A stretch of DNA of 64,000 nucleotides from Nesterenkonia haasae (GCF_010119385.1 NZ_VFIE01000021.1:134679-198678); one strand, 5' to 3'; shown: positions 1-11,692, numbered from the stretch's first letter. The notes: generated from the sequence alone by a model not told the origin. A program made the numbers and translations.

Positions 1-260
1 GGGAGCTGGAGTTCCGGATGTTGGCGGTGGCCCCGGAGGCTCAGGGCCGCGGGGTGGCCCGTGCCATGGTGCGCCACATTGTTGCCGGCGCGGCCGCCCG
101 TCCAGAAATCCGAGCCGTGGCCCTCTGCAGCCTGAAGTCCATGGGTGCTGCGCACGCGCTCTACGAATCAGAAGGTTTTATCAGGGTTCCGGACCGTGAT
201 TTCGTCCTGGATATTCCAGCCAAGCGTGAGACGTTCCCGTTCTTCATCAGAGAGGTGTGA
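1..260 (+). CDS. GNAT-family N-acetyltransferase, 3' part
   Basis: The gene enters from the left edge, with codons in frame from base 3; about 85 residues are visible. The acetyl-CoA pyrophosphate-binding loop of GNAT enzymes is clear as LAVAPEAQGRGVARAMV, followed by a typical end with the segment AHALYESEGFIRV. The family transfers acetyl groups from acetyl-CoA to an amine; the substrate cannot be told from this part. The stop lies 7 bases before the phosphatase start, so the two are probably co-transcribed. Confidence 0.85.
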   Translation, partial: ELEFRMLAVAPEAQGRGVARAMVRHIVAGAAARPEIRAVALCSLKSMGAAHALYESEGFIRVPDRDFVLDIPAKRETFPFFIREV

Positions 261-267
261 TTCCACA

Positions 268-852
268 GTGTCCGCAACGTTTACCGTCCTCACCGTCTGT
301 ACAGGCAACATCTGCCGTTCCCCAGCTATGGAGAGGCTGCTCGTTCAGCTCTTCCGCGACGAGCCTGATATTGAGGTGATCTCGGGAGGAACCTACGCCC
401 ACGATGGTGAAGACATGCAGGAGCCCATGAAGCGGCGTGTGGCAGAATACGGCGCCAATGTTGACGACTTCGAAGCCCAGCAGGTCACACCCTCAGCAAT
501 CAAGGGTGCGGACCTGATCCTCTCGGCCACGCGGGTGCATATTGAGGACATGGCCGCCGAGGTGCCTGATGCGCGTGCGCGAATGTTCACCATGCCGGAG
601 TTCGGACGGCTGCTGCGAACCCTGGACCGCGCAGACCTCGGCGACGCCGCAGGTCAGGACACCACAGCAGCGCAGACGTTGGCAGCCCTCGTTCCCCAAG
701 TTGACCAGGCACGCCGCAGTGCTGGTGCTGCGACTCGTGAAGACGACGTCGTCGACCCGTATATGCTCCCGGAGTCGGTTTATGACACCTCGTTCGGGCA
801 GATTCGGGAGTCGGTGGAGGTACTGGCGCAGGCTTTGCGGTTGTCAGAGTGA
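268..852 (+). CDS. Low-molecular-weight protein-tyrosine phosphatase
   Basis: A 194-residue cytosolic phosphatase. The P-loop CTGNICRSP near the N-terminus is the C-x5-R signature of the LMW-PTP/arsenate-reductase fold, and a DP pair late in the chain (VVDPYMLP) supplies the general acid. I chose the GTG at 268 because GAGAGG lies in front of it and the protein then starts MSATFTVLTVCTGN, as family members do. An in-frame ATG 41 codons upstream would add an unrelated extension that overlaps the acetyltransferase. At about 194 residues it is longer than the usual 150-160, because of an insert between the P-loop half and the DP loop. The last 9 bases overlap the convergent protease gene. In actinobacteria such enzymes act in polysaccharide or wall signalling; the target is unknown here. 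Confidence 0.9.
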   Translation: MSATFTVLTVCTGNICRSPAMERLLVQLFRDEPDIEVISGGTYAHDGEDMQEPMKRRVAEYGANVDDFEAQQVTPSAIKGADLILSATRVHIEDMAAEVPDARARMFTMPEFGRLLRTLDRADLGDAAGQDTTAAQTLAALVPQVDQARRSAGAATREDDVVDPYMLPESVYDTSFGQIRESVEVLAQALRLSE

Positions 853-1638
853 ACTGAGCCCGAACGTCTGCAGAACCAGGGGGAAGGCGAGGAAAGCCAC
901 GGCGTCGAGCAGGAAATGCGCGATGACCAGCGGCATCACCCGCCCGTATTTCAGATAAACGGCTGCGAAGATCACGCCCATCAGCGCATTGCCGATTCCT
1001 GGCCCGAACCCCTGATACAGGTGGTAGGCGCCGCGCAGCAGGGCCGTGGCTGTCACTAGGATCCAGACGGCGGATGGGCCCCGGGCCTGTGCGCTTGCCA
1101 GCTGCGGCCAGATCCGGCGTGCCCGGTCAAAGAGGTAGGCAATCATGATGACCTCCTCGAGGAGAGAGTGCCGCAGTGCGGCCAGCAGAAGCACCGGAGC
1201 GCTCCACCAGTACTCTGTGACGTCGGCTGGGATGATCTGGGTGGTGAGGCCGAGGGTCCGGCCAGCGAAATACACCGCCAAGGTGCCTAGCCCGATGAGC
1301 GTGAACAGGCCTGCGCCTATGGCCCAATCTCTTCCAGGGCGGCGGAAGTCCAATCCCCAGCGGCGGAACGGGTTGTCTCCGTGAAGGAAGACTAAGTAAA
1401 TCACTAGCGCCACGGGTGCCAACGCGAACACCGAATCCAACACCTGGAAGCTGAAGTCGTAGAACTCCTCCCGGGAGCGGGAGCGTTGAACAGTGGCGGT
1501 CTGGTCCGCCAGCGGAGCGATGCTCAGCCGTTCAGCGAGGTTGAGCACTGCATAGATGGCGCTGCGCCCCAAGGACAGCGCCAACACGATCCCGACCTCC
1601 CACCCATAGAAACGGCGGTCGGCGGTGGGTGCTGTCAT
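844..1638 (-). CDS. CPBP-family intramembrane glutamic protease
   Basis: A 264-residue protein with about seven hydrophobic segments. It has the three marks of the CPBP (Abi/CAAX protease) family in order: the EE pair in LLEEVIMIAYLFDR, the R-x3-H-type motif in LLRGAYHLYQG, and a late helix with the conserved H and D (VIAHFLLDAVAF). The family contains membrane proteases that cleave prenylated or membrane peptides, and in some bacteria they give self-immunity to peptides. The substrate is not predictable here. It converges with and overlaps the phosphatase gene, and a strong hairpin separates it from groEL. Confidence 0.85.
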   Translation of the reverse strand: MTAPTADRRFYGWEVGIVLALSLGRSAIYAVLNLAERLSIAPLADQTATVQRSRSREEFYDFSFQVLDSVFALAPVALVIYLVFLHGDNPFRRWGLDFRRPGRDWAIGAGLFTLIGLGTLAVYFAGRTLGLTTQIIPADVTEYWWSAPVLLLAALRHSLLEEVIMIAYLFDRARRIWPQLASAQARGPSAVWILVTATALLRGAYHLYQGFGPGIGNALMGVIFAAVYLKYGRVMPLVIAHFLLDAVAFLAFPLVLQTFGLSSL

Positions 1639-1645
1639 GCAAGAA

Positions 1646-1696
1646 GTGTAGAGAACAGAGAAGCCGGCCCGTTAACACGGACCGGCTTCTCTACAC
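1646..1696. terminator. Hairpin between groEL and the CPBP gene
   Basis: AGAGAAGCCGG at 1657-1667 pairs perfectly with CCGGCTTCTCT at 1682-1692 around a 14-base loop. A second copy of the arm (GTGTAGAGAA, 1646-1655) can pair with 1687-1696 instead. There is no long T-run on either side. It sits just past the groEL stop and just upstream of the CPBP start, so it most likely ends the groES-groEL transcript. Confidence 0.7.
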
Positions 1697-1709
1697 GTGG
1701 ATCAGAGGA

Positions 1710-3314
<1,605 letters not shown>

Positions 3315-3344
3315 TTACTCCTTAGAGAGTCGAGCGGTGGGTTT

Positions 3345-3641
3345 TTACTTCTCGACCTTGGCCAGTACGTCGCGAGCGTTGAGCACCAGGTACTCTTCGC
3401 CGCCAACTTTGACCTCGGTGCCACCGAACTTGGAGTAGATGACTACGTCACCTTCTGCAACGTCTACTGGCAGGCGCTCGCCGGCGTCGGACACTTTGCC
3501 CGGGCCTACTGCGACAACTTCGCCCTCCTGGGGCTTTTCCTTAGCGGTGTCCGGGATGACCAGACCGGAAGCGGTGGTCTGCTCAGCTTCCAGGGGGCGG
3601 ACAACAATACGATCCTCGAGGGGCTTAATGGAGACTGACAC
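3345..3641 (-). CDS. groES: Co-chaperonin GroES
   Basis: A 98-residue co-chaperonin that caps the GroEL ring. It opens [18 protein letters not shown], contains the mobile-loop region [19 protein letters not shown], and ends with the roof and strand typical of the family. The GTG at 3641 is used; AAAGGAGA lies 8 bases upstream. It is the first gene of the operon, and the two CIRCE operators and the promoter lie about 200 bases upstream. Confidence 0.97.
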   Translation of the reverse strand: MSVSIKPLEDRIVVRPLEAEQTTASGLVIPDTAKEKPQEGEVVAVGPGKVSDAGERLPVDVAEGDVVIYSKFGGTEVKVGGEEYLVLNARDVLAKVEK

Positions 3642-3811
3642 GTCAGTTCTCTCCTTTGCTGAAGTTGAATCTTCTCTTGGCTGATACCGAGCACGACGAC
3701 GCCGCGCTCGGTCTTCTTGTTGCTCGCCTTGGGAGTGACCAACCGTCGTCGCGGGAGCCGGAGGTCTCCTTCAGGCTTCATGGTCCTAGTCGGTTGACGG
3801 CCGTCCAGAAC

Positions 3812-3838
3812 TTAGCACCCGAGTACATCGAGTGCTAA
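3812..3838. promoter_or_regulatory. CIRCE operator 1 (HrcA site)
   Basis: TTAGCACcC, nine spacer bases, GAGTGCTAA: one mismatch from the CIRCE consensus TTAGCACTC-N9-GAGTGCTAA. It lies immediately downstream of the -10 box, where HrcA binding would block initiation or clearance. hrcA itself is not in this window. Confidence 0.95.
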
Positions 3839-3842
3839 CAGC

Positions 3843-3872
3843 ACTATAGAACGGGCATTAGCACTCAATCAA
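3843..3872 (-). promoter_or_regulatory. Sigma-A-type promoter of groES-groEL
   Basis: On the minus strand, TTGATT (3867-3872) and TATAGT (3843-3848) are 18 bases apart. The -35 box and most of the spacer lie inside CIRCE 2, and CIRCE 1 begins right after the -10 box. Repressor on either site should occlude polymerase. Confidence 0.75.
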
Positions 3873-3884
3873 GCAGAGTGCTAA
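3858..3884. promoter_or_regulatory. CIRCE operator 2 (HrcA site)
   Basis: A perfect TTAGCACTC-N9-GAGTGCTAA inverted repeat. It covers the -35 box and spacer of the groES promoter. Twin CIRCE sites upstream of groES are common in actinobacteria. Confidence 0.97.
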
Positions 3885-3941
3885 AAAGTGTCGACTACCG
3901 CTGCCGCCAAAGGGTGACTGTTCCGGGGTCGCGGTGGCGCT

Positions 3942-5189
3942 TCAGTCGGAGAATGCGCCGGGGGCGGCCTTACGGTGAAGCCCGAAACGGAACCCCAACC
4001 CGGCGGCCACCACAATCGCTGCTCCGAACACCCAGCCGGAGAGGGCGAATGCATGGGTCCCGGAAAGCATCACACCAATGGTGCAACCCAACCCAATCAT
4101 GGCACCCCAGCCAAGAAGAATTCCACCGGCGAAAGCCGTGCTGGAGTTGAATACTGTGGCCTTTTCCAAGCGGACTCTGCGGCCCGGCAGGGCTGCCGCT
4201 AGGGAGGCAAGGGCAATTCCTAAGATCAGCCAGCCATTGGTGGTGATGGTGTGTGTCACCACGGCCACGCACCCGGCCAGGCGCTCGTCGAGCCCCGGCA
4301 TGAACTGATCCAGCCAGCCTGCCTCAGTCATGCCGGTCCTGCTCAGTGAGGAGATTTGCTGGGTGACTCCCAAGGGCTGGTCCTTGTAGTACGCCAGTAT
4401 CGCCAGGAGCCCCACTCCGGTGCCAGTGGCCAGTGCCGGCCATCGCTTGAAGAACACCACCCTGCGCAACTCGGTGGCATCGACAGTGCGGTTCCCGCGG
4501 CCCTGCACCTGCGGGTTCCAGCGCAGCAGCCATACACCGATCGCGACCAGTGCCCCGAGTTGGAGCAGCACCGCAAGTACGTACCCGTTGCCGGCAGGTA
4601 ACCACGGAACGGGTGCGCCCAGGATGAAGTGAGAGTACATAAAGTCCCAGTTGAGGAAACCCAGGCCGAAGCCGACCACGACTCCGCACAGCGCCGGTAT
4701 AGACCGTAGGTGACCTTCCGGCAGCCGGTAGAGGTGACCGGCTATGCACCCTCCGGAGAGCACCATTCCCAAGCCGAAGGCGAGTCCGGCGATTACCAGG
4801 GCGGCCGAAACCGGCGCAATATGCGCATCTGCTGGGATATTGTCCCCGCGTGGTGTGGGGACGCGGGTGGAGAAGATTGCCGCATACCCGATCATGCCGA
4901 CGGCAATCGAGACCAGGATGGCGTACATTCCTCTGCTGTTTTTCTTTTCGAACAGGTCACGGAACACACAGAAGAAGCAGTACCGACCGCGTTCGAAGAG
5001 AATGCCCAGACCTGCGCCGATCAGCAGCATCAGAGCGGCGTTGGACCCGCCCAGTCCCTCACCGTCAGTCGCGGCCAGGTACCCGGCCAGGCCCAGCAGC
5101 AGTGCGGCCACGGCTACGGCCACTGCGGTGCGGATGGTGTCCGCTCTGGTCCAACCAAGCTCTCGGTCGGGCCTCACCTGAACTGTCAT
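3942..5189 (-). CDS. YeeE/YedE (TsuA-type) thiosulfate/sulfur importer
   Basis: A 415-residue membrane protein made of two homologous halves, with about nine to eleven hydrophobic helices. The family signature cysteines are all present: GRYCFFCVFRD in the first half, SGGCIAGHLYR, and GLGCTIGVMLSG in the second half. In the thiosulfate transporter TsuA such cysteines pass the substrate along the pore. The start lies 6 bases after the stop of a secreted rhodanese, so the pair forms one operon for uptake or use of sulfane sulfur. Thiosulfate is the most likely substrate, by family; another sulfur anion is possible. Confidence 0.88.
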   Translation of the reverse strand: MTVQVRPDRELGWTRADTIRTAVAVAVAALLLGLAGYLAATDGEGLGGSNAALMLLIGAGLGILFERGRYCFFCVFRDLFEKKNSRGMYAILVSIAVGMIGYAAIFSTRVPTPRGDNIPADAHIAPVSAALVIAGLAFGLGMVLSGGCIAGHLYRLPEGHLRSIPALCGVVVGFGLGFLNWDFMYSHFILGAPVPWLPAGNGYVLAVLLQLGALVAIGVWLLRWNPQVQGRGNRTVDATELRRVVFFKRWPALATGTGVGLLAILAYYKDQPLGVTQQISSLSRTGMTEAGWLDQFMPGLDERLAGCVAVVTHTITTNGWLILGIALASLAAALPGRRVRLEKATVFNSSTAFAGGILLGWGAMIGLGCTIGVMLSGTHAFALSGWVFGAAIVVAAGLGFRFGLHRKAAPGAFSD

Positions 5190-5195
5190 GAAGGA

Positions 5196-6374
5196 TCAGT
5201 CTCCGGACTGACCCCACAGGCCTGCCCGCTGGCCTGAGGTGTTCGCCACGGGAACGCCCACGCTGTTGCCCCATTCGGACCAGGACCCGTCATAGACCTT
5301 GACCTCTTCGCCCAGAATCTGGCTCAGCGCGTACCAGGTGTGCGAGGCGCGCTCGCCGATGCGGCAGTAAGCGATCGTCGGGTTGTCGAAGTTCACTCCG
5401 GCGTCCTCGTAGAGGGCCCGGATCTCTTCAGCGGGCAAGAACTCGCCGGTCTCTTCGTCAACGATCTGCGTCCAGGTGACGTTGATTGAGCCGGGGATGT
5501 GGCCCCAGATGGCCGCACCTTCTCCCTGGAAGATGTCTGGATCCACACCGATTTCTCCTGTGTGCTCCTCAGCGGAGCGGATGTCCACCAGGTTGACCGC
5601 GGCCGCAGCCTCCCCGCCGGCCTCAGCGTTCTCTTCTGCGAGCTCCAGCACCTCCGGCTGGAAGGCGCGAATATCGTGGTTCTGCGCTTCTGCTTCGAAG
5701 TTTCCTGCGGGGACTGCGGGAACCTCCTCCACAAGTTCGCGTTCGTCGTAGAGCTCCCACTTGTGCAGACCGCCGTCGAGCAGCTTCACGTCTTCGACTC
5801 CGTAGAGATTGAAAACCCAGGAGGCGTAGGCGGCGAACCAGTTGTTGTTGTCTCCGTAAAGCACCACGGTGCTGTCATCGTTGATGCCGAGCGACTGGGC
5901 GAGTTCGGTGAACTCATCCGCGGAGATGAACTCTCGAGTGTTCGGCTGAGTGAATTCTTCCGACCACTCCACGTACTGGGCCTGGGGGATATGCGCCTCG
6001 GAGTAGGGGGTCAGATCAGAGTTCGGGAGGTTCTCAGAGACGTCGAGCAGCACAATGCCCTGCTCATGGAGGTCACCCTCGTCGAGGCGCTCGGCAAGCC
6101 AATCAGTGGTGGCTAGCGGTTCATCAGTGTGGACGTCGTCGAACCCACGGTTTTCACCCGGTATTTCCACATCAGTGACCGTGGCAGCGGCCTCACCAGC
6201 TGTGGTTCCGGAACCAGTAGTAGGAGTCTCGGCGCCGTCGTTGGTTGAATTGGCTACTACGAAGCCTGCAGTCCCGGCTAGGGCTGCGGTGGCGATGACA
6301 GCAATCGCGGTCTTGCCCGCTGCGCCCTTCCGTGTCCCTGTGGATGTGGGCGGTGTTGTCTCTTCAGTGCTCAT
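5196..6374 (-). CDS. Membrane-anchored tandem-rhodanese sulfurtransferase
   Basis: 392 residues. A short cytosolic N-terminus is followed by one hydrophobic helix (TAIAVIATAALAGTAGFVVA), then an acidic exported part with two rhodanese domains. The first domain lacks an active cysteine. The second carries the catalytic loop AYCRIGERASHTW, with CRIGER close to the thiosulfate sulfurtransferase form. It would move sulfur from thiosulfate to an acceptor outside the membrane. No lipobox cysteine is seen, so it is probably an uncleaved anchor. Operon partner of the YeeE importer just downstream. Confidence 0.88.
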   Translation of the reverse strand: MSTEETTPPTSTGTRKGAAGKTAIAVIATAALAGTAGFVVANSTNDGAETPTTGSGTTAGEAAATVTDVEIPGENRGFDDVHTDEPLATTDWLAERLDEGDLHEQGIVLLDVSENLPNSDLTPYSEAHIPQAQYVEWSEEFTQPNTREFISADEFTELAQSLGINDDSTVVLYGDNNNWFAAYASWVFNLYGVEDVKLLDGGLHKWELYDERELVEEVPAVPAGNFEAEAQNHDIRAFQPEVLELAEENAEAGGEAAAAVNLVDIRSAEEHTGEIGVDPDIFQGEGAAIWGHIPGSINVTWTQIVDEETGEFLPAEEIRALYEDAGVNFDNPTIAYCRIGERASHTWYALSQILGEEVKVYDGSWSEWGNSVGVPVANTSGQRAGLWGQSGD

Positions 6375-6525
6375 CAGGCGGCCTTTCGCATGCGGTGGAG
6401 GATTCCCACACCACTATGCGGCATTATCTTCAAGCGCAGCGAAAATAAGTTCATATATGTTCATATTCAGTGTTCATGTCCACAGAGCAGTTGCCTGGAG
6501 CCCTGCCCGCCCGCCCTGGCGCGGA

Positions 6526-6586
6526 GTGTCTCGGGATACGGGGAACTTGCGCTCAGATCAGCTCAGTTCCCCATATCCCGAGACGC
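6526..6586. repeat. 61-base palindromic repeat, copy 1
   Basis: A 22-base arm at 6526-6547 (core GTCTCGGGATACGGGGAACT) pairs with 6565-6586 around a 17-base loop. A second copy with identical arm and loop lengths lies at 8807-8867. The two copies differ by paired changes (ATAC/ATAT here, ATGT/ACAT there), which keeps the stem. It sits just past the end of the YdeI-like gene in a 245-base intergenic gap. Confidence 0.85.
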
Positions 6587-6619
6587 TCTTTGAGGGGAAC
6601 CGATTAGATCCCGGCGCCG

Positions 6620-7195
6620 CTATGGCGCGTTGCCTGGGTCCTGCTCAAGCTTCGACACAATCCGGCGGATGCGCCGCTGGCGCAGAGTCGTCGTTTCGGC
6701 AGTGACTACCTGGTGGATCAGCTGATACTTGGCTGTCTTGCCCATGGCGTTGAAGCTCAGTGCTGCCTGTGGATGCTCCTGAAGAGCGTGGGCCAGGTCA
6801 TCTGGCAGCTCCATCGCGGCCTGGCCCGCATAGGCCCCAGCCCAGCGACCATCTGCCTTCGCTCGATCGACTTCGGCTTTGCCTCGCGGGCGCATCCTGC
6901 CCGCGGCCGTGAGCTTTTCAACCAGCGCGACGTTGCGCTGGGACCACATGGAACGGCGCCGGCGAGGAGTGAAGTGCTGCAGAAACGTCACGTCATCGAT
7001 GCGGTTGCGACGTCCGTCGATCCAACCGCTGCACAGAGCTTCCTCGAGGGCCTGTGCGTACGTGAGAGAGGTGGGGGTGGTCACGCCCTTCTTGGCCAGT
7101 ACCAGCTTCACGCCGGCGGATGCGTCCTCGTGGGCGTTGAGCCAAGCCCGCCACTCAGCAACATCGCGGACATGGAGCCGGTCCTCATCGTTCAC
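6620..7195 (-). CDS. YdeI/OmpD-associated family protein
   Basis: 191 residues, cytosolic. The family features are DVAEWRAWLNAHED near the N-terminus, the block ALCSGWIDGRRNRIDD, the basic stretch HFTPRRRRSMWSQRN, and a C-terminal helical part with LPDDLAHALQEHP. The family has been linked to bacteriocin protection, but its biochemical role is not established. The GTG start at 7195 overlaps the WYL regulator stop (GTGA), so it is translated as the second gene of that operon. Confidence 0.8.
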   Translation of the reverse strand: MNDEDRLHVRDVAEWRAWLNAHEDASAGVKLVLAKKGVTTPTSLTYAQALEEALCSGWIDGRRNRIDDVTFLQHFTPRRRRSMWSQRNVALVEKLTAAGRMRPRGKAEVDRAKADGRWAGAYAGQAAMELPDDLAHALQEHPQAALSFNAMGKTAKYQLIHQVVTAETTTLRQRRIRRIVSKLEQDPGNAP

Positions 7196-8205
7196 GCCGC
7201 CGACTCCTTCGCGTGCTCTGCGCTGACGATGGTCGTGGTATCCGGACCAGAGGGCGGACTCGTGGCGTCGCTGAGGCGCCCAGAGAACTCAGCGGCTGCA
7301 TTCAGAAGCGGCTCGGGGCCCACCAGGGTGAAGGGTGTGTCGAAGCGCAGGATCCAAGCCAGCAGCCCGGCCCACGACCACGAGCCGGCTGTCACCCGGC
7401 AGGACTGCTCATCAAGAACTTCAAGGTGCCCATCGCCGATCCACGGTGCGACGTCGCGCGATGGCAGGTTGAGCACGAACGTTCCCTGCACCGGCCAACG
7501 GTCGCCTTCTGCTGAACCCTTCATTCTGGAGGCCAGGAAGGTCACTGCATCGGATTCTGGAAGTGGCCGGTGATCGAAGTGTGCACCGTGGGGCAGACGC
7601 ATGGCCATGCGGTCGATACGGAAGATCCGCCAGTCCTGGCGTTCTTGGTCCCAGGCAATGAGATACCAATGGCTTGACCTCAAGACGAGGTGATGCGGTT
7701 CCACACGCCGCCGAGTCGCTTCGCCGTTCGCCTGCGCGCTGTAGTCGAATCGGAGCGTTCTCCTCTGATTCACGGCATGACTCACCGCCTCCAACGCGGC
7801 AGGGTCCGCGGTCGGCTGGCTCGCCGAGGTGGTGAATCGCAGACCGTCAAGGCGGTGACGGAGTCGATGGGGCATGGTCTGGCGGAGTGTGGCGAGCGCG
7901 CGCGAGGCTGCTTCCTGGATGGCTGCGCCGGTGGAAGGTGCGCTCTGGAGTGCGAGCGCGATCGCGACGGCCTGCTCGTCGTCGAAAAGCAGAGGCGGCA
8001 GCTGTGACCCGGCGGCCAAGCGGTAACCGCCTTCAGGTCCCTTGGTCGATTGTATGGAGTAGCCGAGGTCGCGCAGCCGCTCCACGTCACGGCGCACGGT
8101 GCGCGGCGTGACCTCGAGGCGGGCCGCCAACACGGGGCCGGGCCACTCCCTTCGGAGCTGCAGCAGAGACAGCAGGGAGAGCATCCGGGAAGAGTTTCCG
8201 GTCAT
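7192..8205 (-). CDS. WYL-domain transcriptional regulator (YafY type)
   Basis: 337 residues. An N-terminal HTH_11 domain (SLLSLLQLRREWPGPVLAARL, with VTPRTVRRDVERLRDLGY as recognition part) is followed by a WYL sensing domain (HHLVLRSSHWYLIAWDQERQDWRIFRIDRM) and a C-terminal WCX extension. The ATG at 8205 is preferred, since the longer frame upstream would run into the divergent VOC promoter. WYL proteins bind nucleotides or nucleic-acid fragments and regulate stress genes. Divergent from the VOC gene, a recurrent actinobacterial arrangement, so it probably controls that gene. Confidence 0.85.
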   Translation of the reverse strand: MTGNSSRMLSLLSLLQLRREWPGPVLAARLEVTPRTVRRDVERLRDLGYSIQSTKGPEGGYRLAAGSQLPPLLFDDEQAVAIALALQSAPSTGAAIQEAASRALATLRQTMPHRLRHRLDGLRFTTSASQPTADPAALEAVSHAVNQRRTLRFDYSAQANGEATRRRVEPHHLVLRSSHWYLIAWDQERQDWRIFRIDRMAMRLPHGAHFDHRPLPESDAVTFLASRMKGSAEGDRWPVQGTFVLNLPSRDVAPWIGDGHLEVLDEQSCRVTAGSWSWAGLLAWILRFDTPFTLVGPEPLLNAAAEFSGRLSDATSPPSGPDTTTIVSAEHAKESAA

Positions 8206-8309
8206 GTTCTCAGTCTCCCACGCTAAGCGGACCGAATCTGTCCTCTTAGGGCGCCAGGATGGTCTCACGGCACTTCGCCGTCACTAAAGCGATTACAGGG
8301 AGGCACATC

Positions 8310-8774
8310 ATGAGCATCACCACCACGACCCACCTGAACTTTCGGGGCACCGCACGGCAAGCACTGGAGTTTTACCAGACAGTCTTCGGAGGTGTCGTCG
8401 CAACCATGACTTATGGAGATTTCGGCATGCCGGCGGAGGCTGCGGACGCGAGCAAAGTCGTCTTCGGGAGGCTTGAAAGTGACAACGGTTTCCGGATTAT
8501 GGCCTTCGACGTTCCAGGCGGAGGCAGTGCGGACAATCGCCCGCAGGCGGGAATGACGCGCCGGGAACATGGCATGACGTTCACCGATCAGACGTTCTTC
8601 CAGTCCCTGCAGGCTCAGAGCCTCGACGAACTCTCGGCATATTGGGAGGCGCTCGCTGAGGGAGGGGAGGTCATCGAGCCTCTGGCAGCTTCACCGTGGA
8701 GCGCCGGCTTCGGGATGGTGACCGACCGATTCGGTGTCACCTGGGTGCTCGACGTTCAGTCCGAGGAGGACTAG
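8310..8774 (+). CDS. VOC-family (PhnB-like) protein
   Basis: 154 residues with the PhnB/3-demethylubiquinone-methyltransferase-like fold of the vicinal oxygen chelate superfamily. It opens THLNFRGTARQALEFYQTVFGG, contains MTYGDFGMP, and ends with WSAGFGMVTDRFGVTWVLDV. The ATG at 8310 has AGGGAGG 8 bases upstream; an upstream in-frame ATG lacks this site. Function is unknown: members include metal-dependent dioxygenases, glyoxalases and antibiotic-binding proteins. Divergent from the WYL regulator. Confidence 0.85.
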   Translation: MSITTTTHLNFRGTARQALEFYQTVFGGVVATMTYGDFGMPAEAADASKVVFGRLESDNGFRIMAFDVPGGGSADNRPQAGMTRREHGMTFTDQTFFQSLQAQSLDELSAYWEALAEGGEVIEPLAASPWSAGFGMVTDRFGVTWVLDVQSEED

Positions 8775-8806
8775 CAGGCCGAGTAGTCGCATGGGGAGGA
8801 AGCAGC

Positions 8807-8867
8807 GCGTCTCGGGATGTAGGAAACTCGCACTCAGATTGGCTGAGTTCCCCACATCCCGAGACGC
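8807..8867. repeat. 61-base palindromic repeat, copy 2
   Basis: A 22-base arm at 8807-8828 (GCGTCTCGGGATGTAGGAAACT with two mismatches) pairs with 8846-8867 around a 17-base loop at 8829-8845. It is about 75% identical to copy 1 and lies in the same kind of place, 30 to 40 bases past a stop codon (the VOC gene). Confidence 0.85.
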
Positions 8868-8997
8868 ACTATCCGGTGGGGCACTATCCGGCGGGGGCGC
8901 TATAAGAGGTCAACGGTGCGCGGCCTGGGGCTCTGCGTTATGGTCAGCAATCCGGTGCCGAGTAGACTGGCACAGGCTCGGCACCGAGCCGCTGTGA

Positions 8998-10539
<1,542 letters not shown>

Positions 10540-10551
10540 GGAAGCGCATCA

Positions 10552-11685
10552 GTGAACGAAATCCCTATCGGATTGGCCAAATCCGGACGCCGCGCCTGGG
10601 CGCTCGACGACGTCAACATCACCCCTTCACGCCGAACCCGCAGTCCGCAGGATGTGTCTCTGGACTGGCGGATCGATGCGTACAACTTCTCCATGCCTGT
10701 CATTGGTGCCCCGATGGACTCGGTGATGTCACCGGCTACGGCCATTGCGTTGGGCCAACTCGGCGGTCTCGGCGTCCTCAACTTGGAGGGCCTGTGGACC
10801 CGCTACGAGAATCCTGAGCCAGTGTTGGAAGAGATCGCCCACCTGGACGCACGGGAGATTTCCCCGGTCAACACTCGCCGGTTGCAGGAACTGTACTCAG
10901 AACCAATCAAGGCGGAACTGATCAAGGCCCGGCTGGCAGAGATACGCGCTGCCGGCGTCGTCGTTTCTGGGTCGCTGACTCCGCAGAACACCCAGGAGTT
11001 CTACCAGACGGTGGTGGACGCCGGGGTGGATATGTTCGTCATTCGCGGCACCACAGTGTCAGCGGAGCATGTGTCTGAGTCGCAGGATCCGTTGAACCTC
11101 AAGGATTTCATCTATGAGCTCGACGTTCCCGTGATCGTGGGTGGAGCCGCCGGGTACACCCCTGCGCTGCACCTGATGCGCACTGGTGCTGCCGGCGTGC
11201 TCGTCGGGTTCGGTGGAGGGAGCGCGACGACGACGCACCGCGCCTTAGGCATTCGGGTTCCGATGGCCACCGCCATCAGCGATATCGCCGCTGCTCGCCG
11301 GGACTACCTGGATGAGTCGGGCGGGCGGTACGTGCATGTCATTGCAGACGGCGGCCTAGGATCCTCCGGTGACATCGTGAAGGCGCTCGCCATGGGCGCA
11401 GATGCGGTCATGCTCGGCGCCACACTGGCTCGTGCCGAGGAGGCACCTGGCCAGGGCTGGCACTGGGGATTGGAAGCGGTGCACCCGAACTTCCCGCGGG
11501 GCCACCGCACCCGGGTGGGAACTGTCGGCTCCTTGGAAGAGGTGCTGCTGGGTCCGGGGCACCACACCGACGGATCGTCGAATCTCATGGGTGGCCTGCG
11601 CCATGCCATGGCGTCCTGCGGCTACGTGGAACTGAAGCCTTTCCAGCGAGTGTCGGCGACGGTGTCCCCTTCGGGAAAGATCTGA
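10552..11685 (+). CDS. guaB3: GuaB3-family IMP dehydrogenase-related protein
   Basis: 377 residues, no CBS pair. It has the barrel of the IMPDH/GMP reductase family (NFSMPVIGAPMDSVMSP at the N-terminus, VIADGGLGSSGDIVKALAMGADAVMLG in the phosphate site) and the actinobacterial GuaB3 layout. The usual IMPDH loop cysteine is not in the normal context: the region reads LVGFGGGSATTTHRALG. Its reaction is unsettled; it may act on purine nucleotides. GTG start at 10552 with GGAAG upstream. Co-transcribed with guaB, which is conserved in actinobacteria. Confidence 0.93.
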   Translation: MNEIPIGLAKSGRRAWALDDVNITPSRRTRSPQDVSLDWRIDAYNFSMPVIGAPMDSVMSPATAIALGQLGGLGVLNLEGLWTRYENPEPVLEEIAHLDAREISPVNTRRLQELYSEPIKAELIKARLAEIRAAGVVVSGSLTPQNTQEFYQTVVDAGVDMFVIRGTTVSAEHVSESQDPLNLKDFIYELDVPVIVGGAAGYTPALHLMRTGAAGVLVGFGGGSATTTHRALGIRVPMATAISDIAAARRDYLDESGGRYVHVIADGGLGSSGDIVKALAMGADAVMLGATLARAEEAPGQGWHWGLEAVHPNFPRGHRTRVGTVGSLEEVLLGPGHHTDGSSNLMGGLRHAMASCGYVELKPFQRVSATVSPSGKI

Positions 11686-11692
11686 GGACCCG

